DNA from: Candidatus Pelagibacter sp.
GTDB taxonomy: Bacteria > Pseudomonadota > Alphaproteobacteria > Pelagibacterales > Pelagibacteraceae
NCBI GenBank assembly: GCA_002704625.1
Contig: PAGZ01000043.1
Location: 3,594-46,492, forward strand
DNA length: 42,899 bases
Direction: 5' to 3'
Shown: one piece after another, positions 8,826-18,189 of the stretch
Layout of the letters: the number at the start of each line of letters is the position of its first letter
Position numbering within the stretch: position 1 is the first letter of the stretch
Position numbers and translations under genes: made by a program
Notes under the pieces: generated by a model
Databases searched by the model: none
Seen by the model: only the letters and a program-made list of their open reading frames with translations
Told to the model about the DNA's origin: nothing

Positions 8826-10058
8826 TTAAAAAATCTTACTTGGATTATAATTCATTTTTGAAGAATTATAATTACCTTTTAATATTTTATTGAATATTTC
8901 ATAGTTTTTTTTCTTAGAAATATTTTTAGATGATAAATATTGATAAGTAATTTTTTTGTTGTTTATTTTATTAATTTTTTTTAAATAATTTTGATCATTT
9001 TCATTTAAATTAATTAAGCTTGTTTTATATTTTTTTGACATAAATTTCATATAGTCTAATTGAGATGGGTTCAGTTTTTTAATTTGGTCATTATAAATGA
9101 GAATAATTGGCTTATTACTTGCGCAAGCCAGACCAACTGCAGTACTTGCTGCAATAGAGATTACAAATTTTGATATTGGTATAAATTTATGTGCAGCATC
9201 TAGGTCATGACAAACTTTAAGCTTTTTACTATAATATGGATTTAACGACCTTTTAACTTTTGGGTGAGGCACAATAATTACTTTGCAGGAATAAGTTTTT
9301 TCAATTTTAAAAAGAAATTTGTTTAAATCTGAATACCAAAGTTTTTTGTCATATTTAATTTTGACTCCGAACAGATTGTAGTCATTTATAAAATGTGGTC
9401 CTGGACCATCCAAGAAAATTACAAAGGGTTTTTTAATTTTTATTTTTTTTTTATTATATGAGATCATTCTAGAATAATCGGGAGAATGTATATTAACGAA
9501 AAATTCTTTTTTACATCTAAGGTTGGGCTTAAAGTTAATACTATTGCCATGATATAAATTATAAATCTTATCAAAAACGATAAATTTGCATAGAAACCCA
9601 AGAAATTTTGTTTTTATAAAAAATTTAAAAGAATTTGGGTTTTTTAAAACATTTAAAACTTTATTTTTATAATTACTGATTGAGAAGTTTCCCTTTTTTT
9701 CATACCAATAATTTGGTTGAGCAGGATCATCTAATTTAATTATTTTTTTACAATATTTACTTAATTTACTTTGAATGACTAACGATTTAAATGAATTTAA
9801 GTCCAAATTATTGAAGACGACAATATTATGTTTTTTTTGAACTAATCTTTTCATATACAAATCCCATTCTATAATTGAGTTAAACCTTTTTGCTTTTTTA
9901 TGTCGTTTCAAACGAAATGCTTTATCCCATTTGGGGTTGATTATTTGGGATAAATCATGAATTTCGATTTCTGTACAAAGTTTTTTTTCGAAAAAGTCTA
10001 ATTCATAATGCATATGATGAAATTCTGTAAATTTATATGGATGCAGTAAGATAAACAT
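8826..10058 (-). CDS. Putative GT-B-like surface-carbohydrate biosynthesis protein
   Basis: 410 aa, not confidently assigned. The C-terminal part has ISKFVISIAASTAVGLACASNK followed by PIILIYND, a pattern like the donor-binding end of GT-B glycosyltransferases and CDP-glycerol-type transferases (a conserved serine/threonine loop, then strand and helix). A segment FVIFLDGPGPH at mid-protein resembles the start of the second Rossmann domain. The product of 29554-30831 shows a similar C-terminal IIGCTSSLLRESFAF block, so the two may be distant relatives. No membrane segment is clear. A sugar or alditol-phosphate transferase is the best guess. Confidence 0.5.
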   Translation of the reverse strand: MFILLHPYKFTEFHHMHYELDFFEKKLCTEIEIHDLSQIINPKWDKAFRLKRHKKAKRFNSIIEWDLYMKRLVQKKHNIVVFNNLDLNSFKSLVIQSKLSKYCKKIIKLDDPAQPNYWYEKKGNFSISNYKNKVLNVLKNPNSFKFFIKTKFLGFLCKFIVFDKIYNLYHGNSINFKPNLRCKKEFFVNIHSPDYSRMISYNKKKIKIKKPFVIFLDGPGPHFINDYNLFGVKIKYDKKLWYSDLNKFLFKIEKTYSCKVIIVPHPKVKRSLNPYYSKKLKVCHDLDAAHKFIPISKFVISIAASTAVGLACASNKPIILIYNDQIKKLNPSQLDYMKFMSKKYKTSLINLNENDQNYLKKINKINNKKITYQYLSSKNISKKKNYEIFNKILKGNYNSSKMNYNPSKIF

Positions 10059-10077
10059 TAAAAAATTATTTATAATA

Positions 10078-10980
10078 CTAATACTTTCTCAGTTTAATTT
10101 TTTGTATCGTTTTTAAAACATTCATACCTTCATCGTACGAACAGAGAAATTTTGAATTTTTATTGGAAATTATTGCTTTATGCATATCGATAAATGTATT
10201 GTTAGGATTGTAATTCTTATGAATTATCTGTTTTTTTTTAGAAGTTGCAAAATTAAATATATTTTTTTTTAAATCAATAAAAATTGAGAAATTTAATCCA
10301 TCGATTAAAATAATTCTTAATTCATTTTTTGAATAATATTTAAGGTCTAAAGTGATTTGAGTTTTTTTTGCTTTGCCGAAAAATTTTAGGTAGTCTTCTG
10401 TATTAATTTTGAGATTTGATTTTTTCCCAAATGATACATAATTTATTTTAATTTTCTTAAAAAATAAGTGTATTAAGTCTAGTTCATGACTTAAGTCTAA
10501 AATAATCCCACCTCCTTTCGATTTGCTAGCAGCATAATTGTTTTTATAGGAAATATTTTTTCGCCAGTTTGGCAAGTAAGAGTTTGTTATAAATTGAATA
10601 TCATAAATTTTATTTTTTTTTAAAATTTTATGTAGTTTAATTATAAATGGATGAAACCTTAGATTATAACCGACATAAACTTTATTATTTTTCAGTTTTA
10701 AATTTGTGTATTTATGTAAAACTGGTTTCTCAACTAATATTTTTATCCCTTTAAAATTTTTTTCTAAATATTTTAGTTGTTTTTCATGTTTATGAGTCTC
10801 ACTAGCTATAATTACATACTGTGGTTTAATAATTTTTAAATAGTTTAAACTATTGAAGCTTGTAAATTTTTTAATTTGTTGTTTGGAATAAATAAAAATT
10901 TTACTGATTTTAAAAAATTTTTTTAGGATTTCTGCGTGTCGTCTTCCAATCGACCCGTAACCAATGATGACAATATTCAT
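10078..10980 (-). CDS. Gfo/Idh/MocA-family oxidoreductase (candidate PtmF-like)
   Basis: 300 aa. The N-terminal NAD(P)-binding motif is IIGYGSIGRRHAEIL (5-19), the E84-K85-P86 segment (ILVEKPVL) is the family hallmark, and GGGIILDLSHELD carries the catalytic histidine and aspartate. It follows the SDR gene (10984-11754) and the CMP-sugar synthetase gene in the transcript. That trio recalls, from memory, the Campylobacter jejuni ptm genes, whose products help supply a dedicated glucosamine precursor for legionaminic acid. Whether it really has that role is inference; the family assignment is solid. Confidence 0.8.
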   Translation of the reverse strand: MNIVIIGYGSIGRRHAEILKKFFKISKIFIYSKQQIKKFTSFNSLNYLKIIKPQYVIIASETHKHEKQLKYLEKNFKGIKILVEKPVLHKYTNLKLKNNKVYVGYNLRFHPFIIKLHKILKKNKIYDIQFITNSYLPNWRKNISYKNNYAASKSKGGGIILDLSHELDLIHLFFKKIKINYVSFGKKSNLKINTEDYLKFFGKAKKTQITLDLKYYSKNELRIILIDGLNFSIFIDLKKNIFNFATSKKKQIIHKNYNPNNTFIDMHKAIISNKNSKFLCSYDEGMNVLKTIQKIKLRKY

Positions 10981-10983
10981 AAA

Positions 10984-11754
10984 TTATATAGCTGTCCAAC
11001 CCCCGTCGACATATACGTTTGTTCCAGTAATATATGAAGACTCATCGGATGATAAAAATAAAACTGCAGATGAAATATCGTTGGGATTTCCCATTCTTTT
11101 GAGAGGAGTTTTGTTTATATATTTTCTTACAAATTTTCTACTCTGTAATAATTTAGAGCCTGCTACGTGACCTTTAACGCCACCAGAAATTACTGTGTTT
11201 ATTCTAATCCCATACTCTCCATAGTATGAAGAAAGATTTTTCGCATGTCCAATTAATCCACCCTTGATAAGTGAATAAACCGGATTAGGTTTAATTTTGG
11301 TTCCTTTATATAAATTTTTATCCTGTCCTAGGACACCATAAATAGAATTTATTAATACTATGCTTCCTTTGACCTTTTCTTTTTTCATTAGTTGAGCAAT
11401 TTTTAAGGATGTCCAAGCAAAAGAATTCATGTGAAGATCAACATTTTTTCTTAATTGTGTAGTTTTTAAATTCTCAAAAGTAATTTTTCCCCATTCTTTA
11501 GAATAAGGGTAAGAAGTATTAATAAAAATATCAGGACATTTATATTTTGATATTATTTTATTAAATTTTTTTTCAACTGTATTTAATTTAGAGGAATCAA
11601 AGTTAAAAAACAAAACATTCTCATTTAAAAGTTTTTTATCAATTTTTATATCCAATATTATGACTTTAATACCTGACTGATGTAATCTTTGAACTATTTT
11701 TCTTCCGATTACACCGTTGCCACCCAATACAAACGCTAGCTTATTTCTTTTCAT
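10984..11754 (-). CDS. Classical SDR oxidoreductase (PtmA-like)
   Basis: 256 aa. The cofactor motif is VLGGNGVIGRKI (9-20) and the catalytic set is S137 (LINSIYG), Y160 and K164 (YSLIKG). The C-terminal SSDESSYITGTNVYVDGGW is the canonical classical-SDR ending. It overlaps the upstream CMP-sugar synthetase gene by 14 bases, so the two are probably co-translated. In C. jejuni the PtmA SDR sits beside the legionaminic acid cytidylyltransferase PtmB; the same adjacency here supports a role in making the pathway's amino-sugar precursor. The exact reaction cannot be read from the sequence. Confidence 0.82.
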   Translation of the reverse strand: MKRNKLAFVLGGNGVIGRKIVQRLHQSGIKVIILDIKIDKKLLNENVLFFNFDSSKLNTVEKKFNKIISKYKCPDIFINTSYPYSKEWGKITFENLKTTQLRKNVDLHMNSFAWTSLKIAQLMKKEKVKGSIVLINSIYGVLGQDKNLYKGTKIKPNPVYSLIKGGLIGHAKNLSSYYGEYGIRINTVISGGVKGHVAGSKLLQSRKFVRKYINKTPLKRMGNPNDISSAVLFLSSDESSYITGTNVYVDGGWTAI

Positions 11755-12502
11755 ATTTTGTAAAATATTTTGATGGTTTTAAATCATAAATGTTATCAAT
11801 ATCAATATTTCTAGTATTCCATTTCATGAAATATTTTACCAATTCTAAATCATGAAAACTATCTATATCGATTGATCTATTAAAAGGCATTTCATAAAAA
11901 GTTGTCTTATTTGAAAAAATTTTATTTGTTCGCATAAGGTATTCTTTTTTCCATATATAAATTGACGCGTTCACGTCATAGACTTTCGGCGCATCTTGTC
12001 TTCTTAAAATATTTTTTTTAGTTTTTTTGCTTAAAATGGGTATATTTCTATTTAATTCGATCATATTGAAGTATGGATTTTTTCTGGATTTGCAGATTGA
12101 AATTAAATTATTTGATTTATTTTTTTTAAATTTCTTGATTGCCGTTATTATATCTTGAACGTTTCTTAGTGGTGAGGTTATATCTAAATCAATTATTATA
12201 TCATATTTTTTTTTAAAGATTTTTTCAGCTTTATTCAATGCATCTCTAATCACTGGGACTTTTCCTGAAGTATGATTTGATAAACTTGATTTTCTCTTAA
12301 AAAAGACTTTTAATTTTCTCTTTTTTAATTCGCTCTTGGGAAGGTTAAGATCTGTTGAAATAATAATATCATTGATCTCCTTTACTTTTCTTGCTTGATC
12401 TATTGAGTAGAAAATTAAATGCTTCTTATTAATTTTTATAAGATTTTTATTTTTAATACCTTTAGATCCTTTTCTGGCACAAATCGTACAAAGAATGTTC
12501 AT
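11741..12502 (-). CDS. neuA: CMP-nonulosonic acid synthetase (NeuA/LegF/PtmB family)
   Basis: 253 aa. It activates a nonulosonic acid with CTP. The signature is CARKGSKGIKNKNL (8-21), the acylneuraminate cytidylyltransferase phosphate-binding loop. IIDLDITSPLRNVQDI carries the metal-binding aspartates and the conserved S-P-L-R segment, and FNRSIDIDSFHDLELV is the usual family C-terminus. It lies between legB (3-base gap) and the PtmA-like SDR gene. With NeuB, NeuC and LegB/LegC homologs in the same operon, the likely product is a CMP-legionaminic-acid-type sugar. Exact substrate is inferred. Confidence 0.88.
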   Translation of the reverse strand: MNILCTICARKGSKGIKNKNLIKINKKHLIFYSIDQARKVKEINDIIISTDLNLPKSELKKRKLKVFFKRKSSLSNHTSGKVPVIRDALNKAEKIFKKKYDIIIDLDITSPLRNVQDIITAIKKFKKNKSNNLISICKSRKNPYFNMIELNRNIPILSKKTKKNILRRQDAPKVYDVNASIYIWKKEYLMRTNKIFSNKTTFYEMPFNRSIDIDSFHDLELVKYFMKWNTRNIDIDNIYDLKPSKYFTKYEKK

Positions 12503-12504
12503 TT

Positions 12505-13482
12505 TTAAATTTTATACTTGTTAGAATATTGAGATCTGTGTGATCTTATCCAATTGATAGTTTTTTTAAGCCCTTCATTTAATTCGGTTGAAGGTTTCCA
12601 TTTAGTATATTTAATTATTTTGCTATTATTGCATTTTAAATTTTGTACTTCGCTTAATTTAGGTCTAAATAAATTTTTATTTTGTTGAATTTTAATTGTT
12701 GGATTTATAATTTTTATGATCTTTTTAGCTAAGTTCTCGATTGAGATATTTGTTTTACCACCCACATTAATTACTTGACCTATTATTTTTTTGTTTTTCA
12801 AAACATGAAAATAAGACTCACAAATATCTTTTACATAATTGAAATCTCTTGTAGGTTTTAAATTTCCTAAAACTAAAGTTTTATATTTGTGAGATAAACA
12901 TTGTGTGATTATTCTTGGAATTATTGCTCTTTCTGATTGTCTTGGTCCATAAGTATTAAAAGGTCTTAAGATGGTTACTGGCAATTTAAAAGAGCGATAA
13001 TAACTTAAAGATAATTGGTCAGCAGCAGTTTTTGAGGCGGCATAGGGTGATTGTGCACTTAATGGATGTTTTTCATCTATTGGTAAATATTGTGAAGATC
13101 CATAAACCTCACTGGTTGATGTTATAATTACATTTTTACAATTTAAATTTTTTGAAGCCTCCAGAATATTATATGTTCCTTCAACATTAGTTTTGACATA
13201 AGCCAAAGGTGAAACATAAGAATATGGAATTCCAATTAATGCAGCTAAATGAAAAATAGTTTTACATCCTTTCATAGACTTATAAACAGAGTCATAGTCA
13301 CGAACATCTCCTAATATAACTTCTATATCTTTTAAGTAATTACTATTTTTGAGACATCCAAGATCATTGTTGGAATTATATCTATCAAAAGCTACAACCC
13401 TAAAACCTTTTTTTACTGCGGTCTCACAAAGATGTGAACCTATAAAGCCAGTTGCTCCTGAGATAAAGATCTTTTTTTTCAT
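12505..13482 (-). CDS. legB: NDP-N-acetylglucosamine 4,6-dehydratase, LegB-type
   Basis: 325 aa. An extended SDR with GATGFIGSH at 9-17, HLAALIGIPYSYVSP (78-92), the T-S-E segment TSTSEVYGSS (121-130) and Y147-xxx-K151 (YAASK). TILRPFNTYGPRQSERAIIP is very typical of the LegB/4,6-dehydratase group. LegB removes water from GDP- or UDP-GlcNAc to give the 4-keto-6-deoxy sugar that LegC aminates. Unlike PseB or FlaA1 it should retain stereochemistry at C5. The gene lies between the HisF-like gene and the CMP-sugar synthetase. Nucleotide preference (GDP in C. jejuni) is not visible. Confidence 0.87.
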   Translation of the reverse strand: MKKKIFISGATGFIGSHLCETAVKKGFRVVAFDRYNSNNDLGCLKNSNYLKDIEVILGDVRDYDSVYKSMKGCKTIFHLAALIGIPYSYVSPLAYVKTNVEGTYNILEASKNLNCKNVIITSTSEVYGSSQYLPIDEKHPLSAQSPYAASKTAADQLSLSYYRSFKLPVTILRPFNTYGPRQSERAIIPRIITQCLSHKYKTLVLGNLKPTRDFNYVKDICESYFHVLKNKKIIGQVINVGGKTNISIENLAKKIIKIINPTIKIQQNKNLFRPKLSEVQNLKCNNSKIIKYTKWKPSTELNEGLKKTINWIRSHRSQYSNKYKI

Positions 13483-13485
13483 TTT

Positions 13486-14265
13486 TTATATATTTTCAAA
13501 TTTTATCAATCTTATTTCATTCTTGATAGAATAATTTCTTGCTTCTTCTAATCCTTTGCCTAAAAAATTAAATAAATTTGCAGTTATAACTCCTGAAACC
13601 TTATCTTTACAAAGAACGTCTGCGAAATGTTCTGGTTTACCCGCTCCACCCATCAATAAAATAGGGTTTTTAAAATCATTTGGAATTAATTTATATGTTT
13701 TATTGTCTAATCCTGCAGCTGTTCCGTCTTGGTCTATTGAGTTTAATATTAATTCTCCAAACTTAATATTTTTAATTGACAAAATATAATCTTCTAAATT
13801 TTTTGAAAATACTTTGCCCCCATCAATAAAAATTTTGATTTCCTCATTTATTATTTTATAGTCAGCCATTATAGATAGAGCTTGTCCACCATAAATTTTT
13901 GATATTGAATCACATACTTCTAAATTTTTATGTGCTAGGAAATTAATTAAAACTTTATCTGCCCCATTATCGAAATACTTTTTAGCATCATCAAGGCTGC
14001 GGATACCTCCACCTAAAGTTAAAGGTACAAAGATTTTTTTTCTTAAGTCATTAATATCTTTAAAAAATAATTTTTTATCTTCTTCGGTTAGATTTCTAGA
14101 TACATTTATGACCATAAGTTCATCAATAAAATTACAAGTTTCGCCAAACCCATAATTTCTCTTAAGCCATTCTACATCCCCAACTTTCTGTAAACTAAAA
14201 TTTCTACTTAGATAAAATTGACCTTTACTGTACAATAAAGCATAAATTATTCTTTTAAAATTCAT
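13486..14265 (-). CDS. hisF: HisF-like cyclase subunit of an amino-sugar amidotransferase system
   Basis: 259 aa, a (beta/alpha)8 barrel with the HisF landmarks VPLTLGGGIRSLDDAKK, GADKVLIN, LILNSIDQDGTAAG and PILLMGGAGKPEH. The N-terminus aligns without gaps to HisF (MNFKRIIYALLYSKG), but position 11, the catalytic aspartate of histidine biosynthesis, is leucine; the second aspartate appears kept as D135. Together with the HisH-like and PseA-like neighbours, this points to ammonia delivery for acetamidino-sugar formation rather than histidine synthesis. The start ATG overlaps the stop of the hisH-like gene by one base. Confidence 0.85.
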   Translation of the reverse strand: MNFKRIIYALLYSKGQFYLSRNFSLQKVGDVEWLKRNYGFGETCNFIDELMVINVSRNLTEEDKKLFFKDINDLRKKIFVPLTLGGGIRSLDDAKKYFDNGADKVLINFLAHKNLEVCDSISKIYGGQALSIMADYKIINEEIKIFIDGGKVFSKNLEDYILSIKNIKFGELILNSIDQDGTAAGLDNKTYKLIPNDFKNPILLMGGAGKPEHFADVLCKDKVSGVITANLFNFLGKGLEEARNYSIKNEIRLIKFENI

Positions 14266-14891
14266 TAAATTGCTGCAAAATTTTTTAATAAGTTCAATCC
14301 AGTTTTGTGACTTTTTTCTGGATGAAATTGTGCTCCAAAAATATTTTCCCGTTCTATGAATGAAACAAAGTCTTCACCATAAAAAGTTTTGGATAATTTT
14401 GCTTGATTAGATTTTTTTTTATTAACTGAAATTCTATAAGAATGAACAAAATAAAAAGGAGATTGGTCAGGAATTCCTTTCCATATTTTAGTTTTATAAT
14501 TATCAACTAAGTTGAAACCAATATGAGGCAAGCTAACTTTTAAATTATCTGAAAACCTATTACACTCTCCTTGAAAAAGTCCTAGACCATATTCTTTTCC
14601 GTCCTCCGTGCTTGAGTCGAACATTAATTGCATTCCCAAACATATTCCCATAAAAGGTCTAGATTTAGATGTGAATTCCTTTATTTGATCATCAAAACCT
14701 ATTTTTTTAAGGGTCTTTGCAGCTTTATTGTACGAACCAACACCTGGAAGTATTAAATGTGATATATCATCCAGAATAATCTTTTTTTCTATAACTTTAA
14801 AATCAAGATTTAGAAACTTAAAAGAATTTATCAATGAAGCTATATTACCAAAATTACAATCAATAATTCCTATCTTTATTTTTTTTGACAT
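14265..14891 (-). CDS. hisH: HisH-like class I glutamine amidotransferase
   Basis: 208 aa, normal HisH length. It releases ammonia from glutamine. The complete triad is C84 (FMGICLGMQL), H190 and E192 (FGAQFHPEKS), with LILPGVGSY (47-55) forming the oxyanion region. It would dock on the HisF-like barrel encoded by the next gene. The order amidotransferase (PseA-like), hisH, hisF resembles the C. jejuni pseA/hisH/hisF and Pseudomonas wbpG/hisH/hisF arrangements used to make acetamidino groups on sugars. A housekeeping histidine role is unlikely because no other his gene is nearby. Confidence 0.88.
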   Translation of the reverse strand: MSKKIKIGIIDCNFGNIASLINSFKFLNLDFKVIEKKIILDDISHLILPGVGSYNKAAKTLKKIGFDDQIKEFTSKSRPFMGICLGMQLMFDSSTEDGKEYGLGLFQGECNRFSDNLKVSLPHIGFNLVDNYKTKIWKGIPDQSPFYFVHSYRISVNKKKSNQAKLSKTFYGEDFVSFIERENIFGAQFHPEKSHKTGLNLLKNFAAI

Positions 14892-14892
14892 A

Positions 14893-16023
14893 TTAAGTTA
14901 TCTTAAATTTTGGTACCCATCTATTTTTCTTTTCAAATAATTTTTTGTTTGCCCATTTATCAATGTTCTCCTGAAATTCTTTCATGCTCATTTTGAAATA
15001 ATCACAATATTCTTCAAATAAACTTTCTGGATACATATCATCATACATTTGAACTAATTGAACAGCTTGTGATCTCGTCATCGCACCTCTTCTTACATCT
15101 ATTCCTGCATCTTGGGTTGTCCTTCCAAATCCAAATTTCAAATACATAAAATAAACATGCAAAAGGTATATTTTTTGATCAGTCTGTGCAAAATTTGTGT
15201 AACTTCCTTCATTTAAAGTTGGCGCCTCTTTTAACCCACATTTTTCCTTAGCTAAAACGTAATTTCTATAAGGATCCCAATTTTCATAAAATCCGTAGTG
15301 AGTTAGTTCTAATTTGAAATTTTTTAATTCATCTTTACTAGGATAAGTAAACCAATATAGCTGTCTAGAATTTAAGCCAAAACTTTTAGCTTTTTTAATA
15401 ATTTTATCATAACCTCCCTCCAAATATCTTGAAATTTGATAGTTAACGTCATAAACACCATGATTTTTAAATTTTGCATCTCCCCCATACTCTACTTCGC
15501 CATCTTCGGAGTAGAATACTAGTGGAATGTTCATTTGCAGTGCCACTCTCAGAACTGCTGTATGAATACCCATTAACCACCCATAATAAGGGAAACCAAG
15601 ATCTGTTAGACCAATTTTGTTTAAGATTCTCATGGCTTCATGGTCTGGTGTTACATGTATATGATCATAGCCACTGTTAATAAAGGAGTTTAAATTTTCT
15701 TTACCTATATCAGTTTCCATTATTGGTCTGAATGTAACCGCCAACGGATCCATTTTATATTTGTGCTTTATATTATAACTTACATATGATCCGTCCTTTC
15801 CGCCACTAACTGTTGTGATACAGTCATATCTATTACCATTTGATCTATGTTTATTTAGTAATTCCTTCAACATTTTTTCTCTCTTAGACCAATCAATTTT
15901 CTTTTTTTCTTCTGTCCATTGGCATGCACTACAGTAACCACGATTATCAAAAGTTATTCTAGGCCTTGTAGACATAGTAACGCAATTTTTGCACCAGAAA
16001 ATATTTTTATTCGTATTATTCAT
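14893..16023 (-). CDS. N-acetyl sugar amidotransferase (PseA/PtmG/WbpG family)
   Basis: 376 aa. The N-terminal zinc-ribbon-like cysteines C11, C14, C31 and C34 are followed by an N-type PP-loop SGGKDGS at 73-79 that binds ATP. Later family segments include GWLMGIHTAVLR and FYSEDGEVEYGGD. These enzymes adenylate the carbonyl of an N-acetyl group on a sugar and use ammonia from HisH/HisF to make an acetamidino group. PtmG does this for legionaminic acid in C. jejuni, and a 5-acetamidino legionaminic acid occurs in Legionella LPS. It overlaps neuC by four bases and precedes hisH by one. Confidence 0.9.
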   Translation of the reverse strand: MNNTNKNIFWCKNCVTMSTRPRITFDNRGYCSACQWTEEKKKIDWSKREKMLKELLNKHRSNGNRYDCITTVSGGKDGSYVSYNIKHKYKMDPLAVTFRPIMETDIGKENLNSFINSGYDHIHVTPDHEAMRILNKIGLTDLGFPYYGWLMGIHTAVLRVALQMNIPLVFYSEDGEVEYGGDAKFKNHGVYDVNYQISRYLEGGYDKIIKKAKSFGLNSRQLYWFTYPSKDELKNFKLELTHYGFYENWDPYRNYVLAKEKCGLKEAPTLNEGSYTNFAQTDQKIYLLHVYFMYLKFGFGRTTQDAGIDVRRGAMTRSQAVQLVQMYDDMYPESLFEEYCDYFKMSMKEFQENIDKWANKKLFEKKNRWVPKFKIT

Positions 16024-17195
16024 CTTTTTAATTCCATATCTACAAATTTTTTATAATTAATATTTTCAAAATTAATTCTCTCCAAAATTTTTATTATATT
16101 TTCTGTTGTATAATTTTTATAATAAGGATTTTTAGATTTAAGTAGAACTTTTTTAAATTTTACAGTTTCAATTTTTTTTAAAGCTCTATCTAAACTTTTT
16201 ATGGATAATCTTTTTATATCAATGATACTTGGAGCCATAATTCTACCCTTCTGTCTGGTACCTATATTTATAGTTGGTACCTTTAAACTTGGTACCTCAG
16301 AAATTCCACTTGAAGAATTTCCAATTACACCATCAAAGTTTTTAATAATTGAAAAATAAGTTTGTTTTCCTAAATATTTAAAGAAATAAGAATTCTTATT
16401 TTTTTTAACAAAAGTTTTAATTAATGAAATAATTTTATAGTTTTTCGTATCAGTATTTGGCAGAGTAAATAAGATACCTATATTAGGTTTGTTTGAAAAG
16501 TATTTTAAGATAGTTTTAAAGTCCTTCAATCCATAATTTTTCTCAAGGGTAACAGGATGGAAGGTAATTAAAAAATTCTTACCCCTAAAATTATAATTGA
16601 TTATATTTTGAATTTGTTTTTTATTGTAAAATTTTATTTCATTTATATCTTCAACACCTGTGCTTCCTACTACATGAATATTTTTTTTATTTTCTCCTAA
16701 TTGGTGCACACGGTTTGCGTAAATTTTATTTGTAACAAAATGTATTGATGAAAGCTTCGTTATAGAATGTCTTATTCCATCATCAAAAGCGCCCTGGGTA
16801 ACTTCTCCTCCTGAAATGTGTGCAATTGGTATTCTATCAAAATATGCACTTATAACAGCAGAAAAAATTTCATACCTATCGCCCAACACAAGCACGATAT
16901 CTGGTTTTAATTTTTTATAATATTCATTAAACTTTTTTATACCATCGCTAAAATAATTAAGAATTGATGAAGTATTATCACCTGAATATTTTATTATTAT
17001 TTTTTTATTTATTTTTATTAGATCTTTTTTAAATAATTTTTTATTTTGGTAATCTTTTATTAAATGTGATCCAGTCACTATAGTGTAAACTTTTAATTTT
17101 TTTGATTTATAAAGTTTTTTTATAATTGGTTTTAGAAGGTCAAAATCACCTCGACTTCCAGTAATTATAGCAATTTTTTTATTTAATTTTTTCAT
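16020..17195 (-). CDS. neuC: Hydrolysing NDP-N-acetylglucosamine 2-epimerase (NeuC/LegG type)
   Basis: 391 aa. Landmarks are ITGSRGDFDLL (11-21), LGDRYEIFSA (104-113), HISGGE (126-131), DDGIRH (138-143) and NSSSGISEVPSL near residue 300. All are typical of the GT-B-like epimerases that invert C2 and release the nucleotide, giving a free ManNAc-type sugar. Here the substrate should be the 2,4-diamino-6-deoxy NDP-sugar made by LegB and LegC. The gene overlaps neuB upstream by 17 bases and the amidotransferase downstream by 4, in the usual NeuB-NeuC order. Confidence 0.9.
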   Translation of the reverse strand: MKKLNKKIAIITGSRGDFDLLKPIIKKLYKSKKLKVYTIVTGSHLIKDYQNKKLFKKDLIKINKKIIIKYSGDNTSSILNYFSDGIKKFNEYYKKLKPDIVLVLGDRYEIFSAVISAYFDRIPIAHISGGEVTQGAFDDGIRHSITKLSSIHFVTNKIYANRVHQLGENKKNIHVVGSTGVEDINEIKFYNKKQIQNIINYNFRGKNFLITFHPVTLEKNYGLKDFKTILKYFSNKPNIGILFTLPNTDTKNYKIISLIKTFVKKNKNSYFFKYLGKQTYFSIIKNFDGVIGNSSSGISEVPSLKVPTINIGTRQKGRIMAPSIIDIKRLSIKSLDRALKKIETVKFKKVLLKSKNPYYKNYTTENIIKILERINFENINYKKFVDMELKR

Positions 17196-18189
17196 CTTTT
17201 TTAAAATTATATTTTGATTTTTTTGATATTAATTTACTCCACTTCATTGGAGAAATACCATGCCCCGCTCTTTTTGTTGTTAAATTATTATGGGAAAAAG
17301 TTTCACCTTTATTTATAAATTTTTTTGCAACAATTACTTTTCTTGCATATTTAATATTTTCTTTTTCTGATGGTGAAATCTTTTTGACGTTAGTCCCAAG
17401 GATTTTTTCAACTTTTCTAACAGTGTCTACAAAAGATTTAAATTCTTTAGAATTAAGACTTGCTTTGTGGTCGGGACCATGTTGTTTCTTATTAAGTGTT
17501 AAGTGTTTTTCTATAATTTTTGCTCCCAGACTTACAGCTGCTAGAGATGCTTCAAAACCAGAAGTGTGATCAGAATAACCAGTTACAAGTTTAAATTTAT
17601 TTTTAAAAATTTTTAAAACTTTTAAATTAACATCCTTAATAGGTGTCGGATATGCGGTATTGCAGTGAAGAATTGATACATTTTTTTTCTTAAGCTTACC
17701 TGAAAGAAGGATTTTTAAAGCTGCTTTAATCTCTTTTAAATTTGACATCCCTGTAGATAAAATTACTTTTTTATTAAATTTAGATACACGTTTTAGATAT
17801 GGAAAATTTGTTATTTCGCCAGAGGGGATTTTTAAAATACGTAATTTAAGATCATTTATCAAAAATTCTAAACTTTTTAAATCAAAGGCAGATGAAATAA
17901 AATCAATTTTTTTTCTTTTTGCTATTTTTAAAAGTTTCCTTTGTTGTGAAAAACTTAATTGATATTTTTTTATCATATCTATCATTCTAATATTTCTTTT
18001 TAAATTTTTTTTTTGATAACTTGCCAAATTTAAATTATTTGTAACTACCTCTTCAGGTATAAATGTTTGAAATTTTATTGCATTAGCCCCACAAATTTTT
18101 GCAACAGAAATTAATTTTTTTGCATTGTTATAATTCCCATTATGGTTTATCCCACCTTCTGCAATGATATATGTATTTTTTAGTTCCAT
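17179..18189 (-). CDS. neuB: Nonulosonic acid synthase (NeuB/LegI family), copy 1
   Basis: 336 aa from ATG 18189. An earlier in-frame ATG at 18243 would add 18 residues but overlap the upstream gene by 64 bases, and the family starts close to the motif seen here (YIIAEGGINHNGN, residues 7-18). It condenses phosphoenolpyruvate with a mannosamine-type sugar. Other landmarks are AIKFQTF, SGEITNFP, LHCNTAYPTP and GYSDHTSG. A C-terminal SAF/antifreeze-like domain starts near residue 280 and contributes to the neighbouring active site in the dimer. Upstream of neuC in the operon, it should make the legionaminic-type acid. Confidence 0.9.
   Translation of the reverse strand: MELKNTYIIAEGGINHNGNYNNAKKLISVAKICGANAIKFQTFIPEEVVTNNLNLASYQKKNLKRNIRMIDMIKKYQLSFSQQRKLLKIAKRKKIDFISSAFDLKSLEFLINDLKLRILKIPSGEITNFPYLKRVSKFNKKVILSTGMSNLKEIKAALKILLSGKLKKKNVSILHCNTAYPTPIKDVNLKVLKIFKNKFKLVTGYSDHTSGFEASLAAVSLGAKIIEKHLTLNKKQHGPDHKASLNSKEFKSFVDTVRKVEKILGTNVKKISPSEKENIKYARKVIVAKKFINKGETFSHNNLTTKRAGHGISPMKWSKLISKKSKYNFKKDEKIK

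Noticed and set aside
13486..14891. Histidine biosynthesis locus
   Set aside because: Only hisH- and hisF-like genes are present, HisF has lost Asp11, and a PseA-type amidotransferase gene is adjacent, so the pair is better read as an ammonia supply for sugar modification.
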